Counted from the first letter of the stretch, positions 1 through 6,012 are shown. The stretch: DNA of 6,248 bases from an uncultured Clostridia bacterium (GCA_945487445.1 CALYTU010000085.1:1-6248), one strand, 5' to 3'. The notes: generated by a model from the letters alone, not told the origin. A program made the numbers and translations.

Positions 1-50
1 CGGATTTCTCACTTCGTTCGAAATGACAGATGGGGCTACTGAATAGATAC
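1..50. repeat. MITE-like palindromic repeat, copy A (right half, cut by window edge)
   Basis: Bases 1-50 are identical to bases 1274-1323 of the complete copy B: the inner arm ending TCGAAATGACAG, then GATGGGG, then the terminal segment TACTGAATAGATAC. Identity continues five more bases (TTTGC) beyond the terminal GATAC. The left half lies outside the window. It ends about 58 bp before the citC start, so it is close to or inside the citC leader. There is no coding potential. It is most likely a non-autonomous mobile or REP-like palindrome. Confidence 0.85.
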
Positions 51-108
51 TTTGCGCAATACATTTCTTTCCACGATCCAATCATTCCACAATCCGAGAG
101 GTTTTCCA

Positions 109-1146
109 ATGACTGTTTCTTCCGTTTCTCCGCGCGACGCGCGGACCCTTGCAAAAATCAAAGCCCTGCTCGAACGGGTGGACATCACGCTGGATGAGCA
201 TCTGGACTATGTCTGCGCCATCTTCGATGAGGAGGGCGAGCCCATTGCCACGGGTTCGGCCTTCGGCTCCACCCTGCGCTGTTTCGCCGTTCATCCTGCC
301 CACCAGGGCGAGGGCCTTCTGAACGAGATCATCACCCACCTGATGGAGGACCGGACGAACCGGGGCTATTTCCATCTCTTTGTCTACACCAAGCCCGGCA
401 GCGCCAAGTTCTTCAAGGATCTGGGCTTTTCAGAGATAGCCGAGGTTCCGGGCTTCCTGGTCTTCCTGGAAAACCGCAAAAATGGCTTCTCCGGCTACCT
501 GAAACAGATTGAGGCCAAAAAGCGGCCCGGAAAGGCTGCCGCCATCGTCATGAACGCCAACCCCTTCACGCTGGGGCACCGGTATCTGGTGGAGCAGGCG
601 GCGGAGGAAAACGACGTGGTCCACCTCTTCCTGCTCAGCGAGAACGCCGGACCCATCCCCGCTGCGGTCCGGCATCGGCTGGTCCGCGAGGGCGTCAAGG
701 ATCTGCCGAACGTGGTTTGTCATGAGACGGGGGAATATCTGATTTCCTCCGCCACCTTCCCCGGTTATTTTCTGAAATCCGAGGAAAAGATCCTGCGGAC
801 CCAGGCCCGACTGGACACAGCTCTGTTTGTCCGCATCGCCCAGACGCTGGACGTGACAGCCCGCTATGTGGGCCACGAGCCCCATTCCATCGTCACCGGC
901 ATCTACAATGAGGTCCTTGCCGAAGCCCTGCCCGCGCACGGCATTCAATGCCGGATTATCCGGCGCAAGGAGCTGCCCGATGGCCGGGTGATCTCTGCTT
1001 CCACCGTCCGGCAGGCCATCCACGACGATTGCCTGGACGATGTGGCCGAGATGCTGCCGGAACCCACCCTCGCCTTCTTCCGCTCCCTCGAAGCCGCGCC
1101 CGTCATCGCGGCCATCCGGCGGGAAAAAGACGTAGTACATTATTAA
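109..1146 (+). CDS. citC: [citrate (pro-3S)-lyase] ligase (citrate lyase acetate:SH ligase)
   Basis: This cytoplasmic enzyme uses ATP and acetate to acetylate the thiol of the prosthetic group on the citrate lyase acyl carrier protein, turning inactive lyase into the active acetyl form. The protein is 345 residues, normal for CitC. Residues ~45-120 resemble a GNAT acetyltransferase fold (RCFAVHPAHQGEGLL at 57-71). Residues ~140-345 form the nucleotidyltransferase-like ligase domain, with NANPFTLGHRYL at 149-160 (the HxGH-type ATP site, here TLGH), GHEPHS at 255-260 and ISASTVR at 295-301. I chose the ATG at 109 because GAGAGG (96-101) lies 7 bases upstream. An in-frame TTG at 52 would add 19 residues starting at the edge of repeat A and has no good ribosome site. 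The fused citXG gene follows on the same strand after 286 bp. The lyase subunit genes citD, citE and citF are not in the window. No convincing promoter is visible between the left edge and the start. Confidence 0.93.
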   Translation: MTVSSVSPRDARTLAKIKALLERVDITLDEHLDYVCAIFDEEGEPIATGSAFGSTLRCFAVHPAHQGEGLLNEIITHLMEDRTNRGYFHLFVYTKPGSAKFFKDLGFSEIAEVPGFLVFLENRKNGFSGYLKQIEAKKRPGKAAAIVMNANPFTLGHRYLVEQAAEENDVVHLFLLSENAGPIPAAVRHRLVREGVKDLPNVVCHETGEYLISSATFPGYFLKSEEKILRTQARLDTALFVRIAQTLDVTARYVGHEPHSIVTGIYNEVLAEALPAHGIQCRIIRRKELPDGRVISASTVRQAIHDDCLDDVAEMLPEPTLAFFRSLEAAPVIAAIRREKDVVHY

Positions 1147-1153
1147 AAAGCAG

Positions 1154-1172
1154 GGACAAGCATTGCTTGCCC
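1154..1172. repeat. 19-nt stem-loop, GGACRAGC family, copy 1
   Basis: Eight bases after the citC stop, GGACAAGC and GCTTGCCC form an 8-position stem (one A-C mismatch) around the loop ATT. There is no T-tract after it, so it is not a standard intrinsic terminator. The sequence and its 3' flank (CCGACATT) align with the stem-loop at 1399-1417 (flank CCGATATT), and the stem matches one inside citG at 2857-2875. It is most likely a small REP-like repeat. It could also stabilise the 3' end of the citC message. Confidence 0.6.
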
Positions 1173-1193
1173 GACATTCAGAACGAATACAAT
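1163..1193 (+). promoter_or_regulatory. weak candidate promoter upstream of citXG
   Basis: TACAAT at 1188-1193 resembles a sigma70 -10 box. The possible -35 hexamers (TTGCTT at 1163, or TTGCCC at 1167) give poor spacings of 19 and 15 bases and overlap the preceding stem-loop. If real, the transcript would carry repeat B and the three hairpins before citXG. Read-through from citC is at least as likely. Confidence 0.2.
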
Positions 1194-1200
1194 TTGCCGA

Positions 1201-1323
1201 GTATCTGTTCAGTATCCTGTCATTTCGAGGCGATTCATCGCCGAGAAATCCGTATTATCTACGCAAAAAGGAACGGATTTCTCACTTCGTTCGAAATGAC
1301 AGATGGGGCTACTGAATAGATAC
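1201..1323. repeat. MITE-like palindromic repeat, copy B (complete)
   Basis: This is a 123-bp element with near-perfect terminal inverted repeats: GTATCTGTTCAGTA at the left and TACTGAATAGATAC at the right (13 of 14 pair). Inside, CTGTCATTTCGA (1217-1228) pairs with TCGAAATGACAG (1291-1302), and GAGAAATCCGT (1243-1253) with ACGGATTTCTC (1273-1283). The left arm carries its own hairpin, GGCGAT-TC-ATCGCC (1229-1242), opposite an unpaired ACTTCGT (1284-1290). The central loop is ~19 nt. It is flanked on both sides by TTTGCCGA (1193-1200 and 1324-1331), which may be an 8-bp target duplication. It encodes nothing and sits between citC and citXG. The first 108 bases match copy D1 at all but one position. 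Confidence 0.88.
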
Positions 1324-1364
1324 TTTGCCGAAGACAAGTCCCGTCAATCTACAGGCTGCAAATG

Positions 1365-1417
1365 ATCGCCCTCCGGGCGATTGTTTGCTCTGCAAACCGG
1401 ACGAGCGATGCTCGTCC
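1365..1417 (+). other. three adjacent stem-loops in the citXG leader
   Basis: Three perfect hairpins stand in a row, each with a 3-nt loop and separated by single bases. The first is ATCGCCC-TCC-GGGCGAT (1365-1381, 7 bp). The second is GTTTGC-TCT-GCAAAC (1383-1397, 6 bp). The third is GGACGAGC-GAT-GCTCGTCC (1399-1417, 8 bp). The array ends 15 bases before the citXG ATG. The third hairpin belongs to the GGACRAGC family also seen at 1154 and 2857. No T-tract follows, so simple termination is unlikely. It may be a REP-like cluster, or an RNA structure affecting translation or stability of citXG. I recognise no known riboswitch. Confidence 0.75.
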
Positions 1418-1432
1418 CGATATTGAGGAACC

Positions 1433-3052
1433 ATGCAAGAACAAGAAATCACATTATCTGATGTTTTAACTGCCCGTGAGGAGCGCGTTTTCATTCAGAA
1501 TTCGCTGCTCTCTGAATACCGTGTGCCCGTGATTTCCTTCACCATGAACATCGCCGGGCCCGTTAAGGTCACGGGGGCCTCCCACCGGGCCTTCCTTTGG
1601 GGAATGGAACAGCTCCGGCTGGGCTTCGTCCAGAACCGGCTGAAGGTGTTGAAGGAGTATTCCCGCTCCCTCCCCACCGGGGACGAGGGCTATTTTGCCG
1701 TCGACGCCCCTGCCCGTTCTGTGAAGTCGCTCTGCGTGGAGATCGAGGAGGGGCACAAATCCCTGGGCCGTCTCTTTGATATGGACGTGATCGGCCCGGA
1801 GGGCAAAAAGCTGGAACGGGGAACAGAGCGGCCCTGCATCGTCTGCGGCAAGCCGGGGCGGGAATGCGCATCCAGACGGCTGCATACAGTTGCGGAGCTG
1901 CGGTCTGCCACAGCGTCGGATCTGCGTAACGGACTTCTCCTTCTGGATCGGCAGCGTATCGCCGCTCTGGCCACCCGGGCCCTTCTGGAGGAAGTCGCCG
2001 TGACGCCGAAGCCCGGTCTCGTGGACCGGGCCAACAACGGTTCCCACCGGGATATGAATTATACCAGCTTTCAGGCATCTGCCGCCGCACTGACGCCCTA
2101 CTGGGGAGAATGCTTTCTCGAGGGGAGGTTGGCTGCTTGCCGACCTGCTTCATCCGTAGGGGAGGCTGATGGATGCCAGCCTGAGGCCGGAGCCTCCCGA
2201 ATCCGCCACCCTGCGCAAGGTGAAGGGGCCGCACCCACTGCGGCAGCGGCGGGAAAAGAAACGGGTCCTTCTACTCCGGTGCGCTCTGCGCAGGACGGCA
2301 TGTATGAAACGATTGCCCCGTCGGAAACCTTCGCTGCTCTGCGGCTTCCGGGTAAGATCGCGGAACGTGCCATGCTTGCCGCCACGGGGGGCGTGAACAC
2401 CCACAAGGGGGTCATCTTCACGCTGGGCGTTCTCTGCGGGGCCGTGGGAAGGCTCTGGACTGCGGCGGACGGCTTTCCGGATACAGACGCAATCCTGAAT
2501 GAGGCCGCTGCCATGACCCGGGAGACTTTGGATGCGGAACTGCCCGCCGCGCGTTGGAACACCGCCGGAGAGGCTTTGTATCAGAAGTACGGCACCCGGG
2601 GCATTCGCGGCGAGGTGGCGGACGGCCTTCCGGCGGTCCGGGATATTTCTCTGCCGGTTTTCCGGAAGCTGGTGACGGAGGGACTGGACCGGAACCACGC
2701 CGCGGCCGTCACCCTCCTTCACCTGATTGCCCGGGTGGAGGACACGAACCTCCTCCATCGCGGAGGCCGGGAGGGGGCCGCCTGGGCCAGAAAGGCCGCG
2801 GAAGCGCTGCTGACGTCTGCTTCAGAAGCAAACACAGACGCGGGTTGTCCGTCCGCGGACAAGCAGAGCTTGTCCCTGCACTTGCATGCTCCAACGCTGG
2901 ATCAGATCGCCAAATTGGACCGGCAATTCATTGACCGCAACCTTTCCCCCGGAGGTTGTGCCGATTTGCTGGCAGTGACCCTGTTTCTGGATTCCCTGCA
3001 ATCTGAGCGAGACCGCTCCAACGCGGGTCCGGCAGCGCCGTGTTCCGAATAG
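1433..3052 (+). CDS. citXG: fused CitX-CitG: apo-citrate lyase prosthetic-group transferase and triphosphoribosyl-dephospho-CoA synthase
   Basis: The CitG half joins ATP and dephospho-CoA to make triphosphoribosyl-dephospho-CoA. The CitX half transfers this group to a serine of the citrate lyase acyl carrier protein. CitX spans residues ~1-165: LGRLFDMDVI at 111-120 and a cysteine-rich block with C135, C138 and C145 are family signatures. CitG spans ~170-525: TPKPGLVDR at 191-199, NNGSHRDM at 201-208, ATGGVNTHKG at 317-326, RVEDTNLLHRGG at 434-445 and NLSPGGCADLLAVTLFL at 503-519. The protein is 539 residues; fusions of this kind are known but usually ~80 residues shorter as I recall. The excess lies in two low-complexity, hairpin-rich segments, ~232-290 and ~461-488, between conserved blocks. 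The frame stays open and all recognised motifs survive, so the gene is probably functional. The start is ATG 1433 with GAGG at 1425-1428, a rather close ribosome site. The same-strand citC upstream supports a citrate lyase maturation unit. Confidence 0.92.
   Translation: MQEQEITLSDVLTAREERVFIQNSLLSEYRVPVISFTMNIAGPVKVTGASHRAFLWGMEQLRLGFVQNRLKVLKEYSRSLPTGDEGYFAVDAPARSVKSLCVEIEEGHKSLGRLFDMDVIGPEGKKLERGTERPCIVCGKPGRECASRRLHTVAELRSATASDLRNGLLLLDRQRIAALATRALLEEVAVTPKPGLVDRANNGSHRDMNYTSFQASAAALTPYWGECFLEGRLAACRPASSVGEADGCQPEAGASRIRHPAQGEGAAPTAAAAGKETGPSTPVRSAQDGMYETIAPSETFAALRLPGKIAERAMLAATGGVNTHKGVIFTLGVLCGAVGRLWTAADGFPDTDAILNEAAAMTRETLDAELPAARWNTAGEALYQKYGTRGIRGEVADGLPAVRDISLPVFRKLVTEGLDRNHAAAVTLLHLIARVEDTNLLHRGGREGAAWARKAAEALLTSASEANTDAGCPSADKQSLSLHLHAPTLDQIAKLDRQFIDRNLSPGGCADLLAVTLFLDSLQSERDRSNAGPAAPCSE
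2126..2300 (+). other. in-frame hairpin-rich insertion inside the CitG domain
   Basis: Residues ~232-290 of CitXG fall between the helix after NNGSHRDM and the F-x-ALR segment leading to ATGGVNTHKG, where CitG proteins as I know them have only a short linker. The encoded peptide is rich in Ala, Gly, Pro, Ser and Arg and lacks a recognisable fold. The DNA is crowded with stem-loops: AGGTTGGC/GCCGACCT (2126-2146, one G-U pair), GGGAGGCT/AGCCTCCC (2160-2198), CACCCTGC/GCAAGGTG (2207-2222, one mismatch), GCCGCA/TGCGGC (2228-2244) and TGCGC-TCT-GCGCA (2280-2292). This fits palindromic repeats that entered the gene in frame. A lineage-specific disordered loop is the alternative. Confidence 0.6.
2857..2875. 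repeat. 19-nt stem-loop, GGACRAGC family, copy 3, inside citG
   Basis: GGACAAGC-AGA-GCTTGTCC is a perfect 8-bp stem with a 3-nt loop. It matches the stems at 1154-1172 and 1399-1417, yet lies within the citXG reading frame (residues ~475-482). The GGAC overlaps a second palindrome, GTCCGCGGAC (2851-2860). A further nested pair, CGTCTG/CAGACG, lies just upstream (around 2815-2840). The surrounding residues ~461-488 look like extra sequence relative to CitG, where the helix after HRGG normally runs quickly into the D-x-x-F-I-x-R-N segment. Confidence 0.6.
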
Positions 3053-3181
3053 TCGATTGATTTGGCTGCCACACCGAAATACAACAGATGTTTTCCATCG
3101 AACGGGAGGATATTGGGGAATTTTGTGATTTTATTAAAAAACAGGTAAAATTAAAAGGGAAAAATTGTGAAGTTTTAACGG
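3053..3181. other. intergenic stretch between citXG and the icd promoter
   Basis: No terminator with a T-tract is visible after the citXG stop. From about 3110 to 3180 the DNA turns strongly AT-rich, unlike the surrounding genes, and ends at the icd -35 box, so it may serve as an UP element or regulator site. No repeat copy lies here, unlike in the other gaps. Confidence 0.4.
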
Positions 3182-3210
3182 TTGAAACTCTGGGGTAAAG
3201 CTGTTATACT
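3182..3210 (+). promoter_or_regulatory. sigma70-type promoter of icd
   Basis: TTGAAA (3182-3187) and TATACT (3205-3210) are separated by exactly 17 bases, close to the consensus for the housekeeping sigma factor. An AT-rich tract lies immediately upstream. Transcription would begin near 3217, leaving a leader of about 66 nt before the icd ATG. This makes icd its own transcription unit, independent of citXG. Confidence 0.8.
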
Positions 3211-3282
3211 GAAAACGTGTGCGGGCCTCTGCCCAAGGGGCAAAAACACCAAAATGATTCGGCCCGACCAAGGAGAGTTGTG

Positions 3283-4488
3283 ATGGAAAAGATCAAAATG
3301 CAGAACCCCATCGTCGAGATGGACGGCGACGAAATGACCAGAATCCTTTGGGCTATGATCAAGGATCAGCTTATCAACCCCTTCGTGGAGCTGAACACTG
3401 AGTACTACGATCTGGGCTTGCCCAACCGTGACGCTACCGACGACAAGGTTACTTGGGATGCCGGCAACGCGATCAAGAAGTACCATGTTGGCGTCAAGTG
3501 CGCCACCATCACTCCCAATGCCCAGCGTGTGACGGAGTACAACCTCAAGAAGATGTACAAGAGCCCCAACGGCACGATCCGCGGCATTCTGGACGGCACT
3601 GTCTTCCGTACCCCCATCGTCACCCCCGGCATCAAGACCTACATCCCTGGTTGGACCCAGCCCATCACCGTTGCCCGTCACAGCTACGGCGACATCTATA
3701 AGGATACCGAGTTCCGCGTTGACCAGCCGGGCAAGGCTGAGCTGCTCTTCACCGGCGCCGACGGCTCCGTGCAGCGCGAGACCATCTACGAATTCGAGTG
3801 CCCCGGCGTTCTGCAGGGTGCCTACAACAAGGACACCTCCATTGAGAGCTTTGCCCGTTCCTGCTTCGAGTACGCTCTGAGCGAGAAGAAGGACCTGTGG
3901 TTCTCCACCAAGGACACCATCATGAAGAAGTACGACGGCGACTTCAAGGATACCTTCCAGCGCCTGTATGACAACGAGTACAAGCAGCGCTTCGAGGCTG
4001 CCGGCCTGGAGTACTTCTACACCCTGATCGACGATGCTGTTGCTCGCGTGATCCGTTCTCACGGCGGCATGATCTGGGCCCTCAAGAACTACGATGGCGA
4101 CGTCATGTCCGACATGATCTCCACCGCTTTCGGCTCCCTGGCCATGATGACTTCCGTTCTGGTTTCCGCTGACGGCAACTTCGAGTTCGAGGCTGCCCAC
4201 GGCACCGTCACCCGTCACTACTACAAGCATCTGAAGGGTGAGAAGACCTCCACCAACCCCGTTGCCACGATCTTTGCCTGGTCCGGCGCTCTGAAGAAGC
4301 GCGGCGAGCTGGACGGCAACGCTGCTCTGGCGAACTTCGGCGAAGCCCTTGAGAAGGCCACCATGCAGACCATCGCTGACGGCGTTGTCACCGGCGACCT
4401 GGCTGCTCTGATGGATCCCAAGCCCACCGCTGTTACCAGCGAAGAGTTCATCGGCGCCATTCACGATCGTCTGGCAAAGATGCTGTAA
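3283..4488 (+). CDS. icd: NADP-dependent isocitrate dehydrogenase (eukaryote-like homodimeric type)
   Basis: This enzyme oxidatively decarboxylates isocitrate to 2-oxoglutarate with reduction of NADP+, in the cytoplasm. In anaerobes this mainly supplies glutamate synthesis. The protein is 401 residues and follows human IDH1 closely, with the same numbering through the active site: S94, N96, R100 and R109 (SPNGTIRGILDGTVFR at 94-109), R132 (ARHSYGD) and Y139. K210, D250, D273 and D277 match the human catalytic lysine and metal-binding aspartates with a two-residue shift. AAHGTVTRH (304-312) supplies the cofactor loop, and R311-H312 correspond to the residues that read the NADP 2'-phosphate. 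The ATG at 3283 has AGGAG at 3271-3275, seven bases upstream; an in-frame upstream ATG at 3217 falls at the predicted transcription start and is rejected. Codon choice is strongly biased (AAG, CTG, GAC, ATC), pointing to high expression. A promoter and terminator flank the gene, so it is monocistronic. Confidence 0.96.
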   Translation: MEKIKMQNPIVEMDGDEMTRILWAMIKDQLINPFVELNTEYYDLGLPNRDATDDKVTWDAGNAIKKYHVGVKCATITPNAQRVTEYNLKKMYKSPNGTIRGILDGTVFRTPIVTPGIKTYIPGWTQPITVARHSYGDIYKDTEFRVDQPGKAELLFTGADGSVQRETIYEFECPGVLQGAYNKDTSIESFARSCFEYALSEKKDLWFSTKDTIMKKYDGDFKDTFQRLYDNEYKQRFEAAGLEYFYTLIDDAVARVIRSHGGMIWALKNYDGDVMSDMISTAFGSLAMMTSVLVSADGNFEFEAAHGTVTRHYYKHLKGEKTSTNPVATIFAWSGALKKRGELDGNAALANFGEALEKATMQTIADGVVTGDLAALMDPKPTAVTSEEFIGAIHDRLAKML

Positions 4489-4500
4489 GATCTTCGTTCC

Positions 4501-4535
4501 ATTCCCTGCGCGGTCACCGCGCAGGGAATTTTTTT
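4501..4535 (+). terminator. intrinsic terminator of icd
   Basis: TTCCCTGCGCGG (4502-4513) and CCGCGCAGGGAA (4517-4528) form a perfect 12-bp GC-rich stem with the loop TCA, followed at once by seven T residues (4529-4535). It begins 12 bases after the icd stop and is a textbook rho-independent terminator. Confidence 0.95.
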
Positions 4536-4585
4536 GTCGCCGGGCGCGCATACTAATATAATCAAAAACTGTCGCGGAACAGCTA

Positions 4586-4614
4586 TTGCAATTCCCCGGA
4601 AAACCTGCTATGAT
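4586..4614 (+). promoter_or_regulatory. extended -10 sigma70-type promoter upstream of the protease gene
   Basis: TTGCAA (4586-4591) and TATGAT (4609-4614) are spaced by 17 bases, and TG sits one base before the -10 box (extended -10). Transcription would start near 4621. The next gene starts at 4842, so the leader of about 220 nt would include all of repeat copy C. Confidence 0.65.
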
Positions 4615-4644
4615 AGGGTGAGACATCTTTTTTGAACAGGTACT

Positions 4645-4762
4645 GTATTGACGCAGCAGCCCCTCTGTCATATTGAATGAAGAGAGAAATCTGTCCTTTT
4701 TTGCGGGAAAAGTACGGATTTCTCGGGCGCAAGCTCCCTCGAAATGACAGGCTGCTGAATAC
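4645..4762. repeat. MITE-like palindromic repeat, copy C (diverged)
   Basis: The ends are GTATTGACGCAGCAGCC at the left and GGCTGCTGAATAC at the right, complementary apart from a 4-base insertion in the left end. Inside, CTGTCAT (4665-4671) pairs with ATGACAG (4744-4750), and GAGAAATC (4683-4690) lies opposite GGATTTCTC (4717-4725). TCGAAATGACAG and GGATTTCTC are shared with copies A, B and D, but the centre and both ends differ, so this is an older or sister member. It lies between the predicted promoter and the protease start. No clear target duplication is seen. Confidence 0.75.
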
Positions 4763-4841
4763 ATATCATGTATCAACGGATTACAATCGGTGAATGATCC
4801 GCGGCAGGCGCCGCGCATTTGCCGAACCGCGGAGGAACACC

Positions 4842-6002
4842 ATGGAAGTCAACGACTGGACCGCAGGCGAGAAGGAAAGCTTCACCACGCCGGGCGGGCC
4901 CTTCCGCCGGCCCACGGGCGAAGGGCGGACCTATGAATATGCGCGTGCCAAAGCCGGGCAGCCGGATGTGCCGGTCAAGCCTGCGCCGCTGATGCCGGAA
5001 GGGCAGGCGAGTTCTGATTCTGCGCCGGTCTCTCCCTTTGCCCGCAGCGCGCCGGCACGCGCCTGGTACGAGGGCGTGGAGGCGGTGGAGGAATCGCCGT
5101 CGGCAGTTGTACTGAGCCACGATGGCGAGACTGTGCAGGCGGTCTTGAACGCCGGCGACAGTGCGCCCGGAAAGGGCCCGGTCTATACCATCCAGCTTCC
5201 GCCAACGTCCCCGCGCGCCGCCCTGAAACGGTCTTCTCTCTGGTGGGTGCCGCTGCTGCTGATCGCGGCCCTGCTGTTGGGGCTGCTGTTGGGGGTTATG
5301 GCCGCTCCCCTGCTGGAAGCGCGTATCAGTCCCACGGCCCAGCCCACCTCGCCCGCGGCAAGCCAGCCGGATGCGGGCCGCATCTACCGCGAGAATTATG
5401 ACACTGTCGTCGCGATTACGGCTGTACCTGCGGCAAACGTTCTGAGCGGCGGCATCCAGTCCAGCATCGGCACAGGCTTTTTGATTTCCGCCGACGGTTT
5501 TATTCTCACCAATGCCCATGTTGTGCAGAATGCGGACGAGCTTCTGGTGGAGCTGAGCGACGGCCGGCAATACGACGCCCGGCTTGTTGCGATTGAAACA
5601 ACAGTCAGTGACCTTGCCCTCCTGAAAATTGAGGCTGAGGGTTTGCATCCTGCTGCCATCGGCGACTCCGACACGGTTCAGGTAGGCGATTGGATCATGA
5701 CCATCGGTAATCCCCTGGGCGATCTGACCTACTCCCTGACAGCCGGCTATATCAGCGCCGGACTGCGGCAGGTGGACACGGGCAACGGGAAGCTGACCAT
5801 GCTGCAAACCAACGCTGCCATCAATAAGGGCAATTCGGGCGGGCCGCTGTTCAACGCGGAAGGCAGGGTAATCGGCATTGTTACCGCGAAGCTCGCGCCC
5901 GGCGATCCCAACAGCACCGTGGAGGGCCTTGGTTTCGCCCTGCCCATCAACGCCGTGATGGAGCTTGTGCAGCAATGGCTGAACGCCGAGAAACAGGGAT
6001 AA
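4842..6002 (+). CDS. membrane-anchored HtrA/DegP-like trypsin-family serine protease without PDZ domain
   Basis: This is probably an envelope protease that cleaves misfolded proteins outside the membrane. The protein is 386 residues. Residues 1-130 are a hydrophilic Pro/Gly/Ala-rich region expected to stay in the cytoplasm. Residues ~134-158 (WWVPLLLIAALLLGLLLG onward) form one transmembrane segment preceded by K129-R130, so the remainder should face outward. After a Pro/Ser/Thr linker, the S1C protease domain fills ~180-385 with the full triad: H226 (TNAHVV), D257 (SDLALLK) and S332 (GNSGGPL). The oxyanion region is intact. The domain closes with GFALPIN (364-370) and the protein stops 16 residues later, where most bacterial HtrA proteins continue into a PDZ domain of ~90 residues. 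The start is ATG 4842, with GGAGGA at 4831-4836; an in-frame ATG at 4794 lacks a ribosome site. Hairpins follow at once, so the ending looks genuine. I assign no htrA or degP symbol because of the missing PDZ. Confidence 0.9.
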   Translation: MEVNDWTAGEKESFTTPGGPFRRPTGEGRTYEYARAKAGQPDVPVKPAPLMPEGQASSDSAPVSPFARSAPARAWYEGVEAVEESPSAVVLSHDGETVQAVLNAGDSAPGKGPVYTIQLPPTSPRAALKRSSLWWVPLLLIAALLLGLLLGVMAAPLLEARISPTAQPTSPAASQPDAGRIYRENYDTVVAITAVPAANVLSGGIQSSIGTGFLISADGFILTNAHVVQNADELLVELSDGRQYDARLVAIETTVSDLALLKIEAEGLHPAAIGDSDTVQVGDWIMTIGNPLGDLTYSLTAGYISAGLRQVDTGNGKLTMLQTNAAINKGNSGGPLFNAEGRVIGIVTAKLAPGDPNSTVEGLGFALPINAVMELVQQWLNAEKQG

Positions 6003-6012
6003 CGCGCAGCAA

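Noticed and set aside
52..108. TTG start extending citC by 19 residues
   Set aside because: The TTG begins right at the end of repeat A without a ribosome site, whereas ATG 109 has GAGAGG at a suitable distance and the family does not need the extra residues.
948..1319. A 123-codon plus-strand frame overlapping the end of citC and repeat B
   Set aside because: It is out of frame with citC, ends inside the repeat, and encodes no known protein. It is an artefact of the repeat lacking stops in this frame.
3114..3149. Very short TTG-initiated frame after a GGGAGGAT sequence upstream of icd
   Set aside because: It has only 11 codons, lies upstream of the predicted icd transcription start, and shows no leader-peptide pattern such as repeated regulatory codons.
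3175..4818. A 547-codon open frame on the minus strand opposite icd
   Set aside because: It is antisense to an unmistakable icd, and its ends run through the terminator and repeat C. Its protein is low-complexity Val/Gly/Leu sequence without a family motif. It is explained by the strong codon bias of icd.
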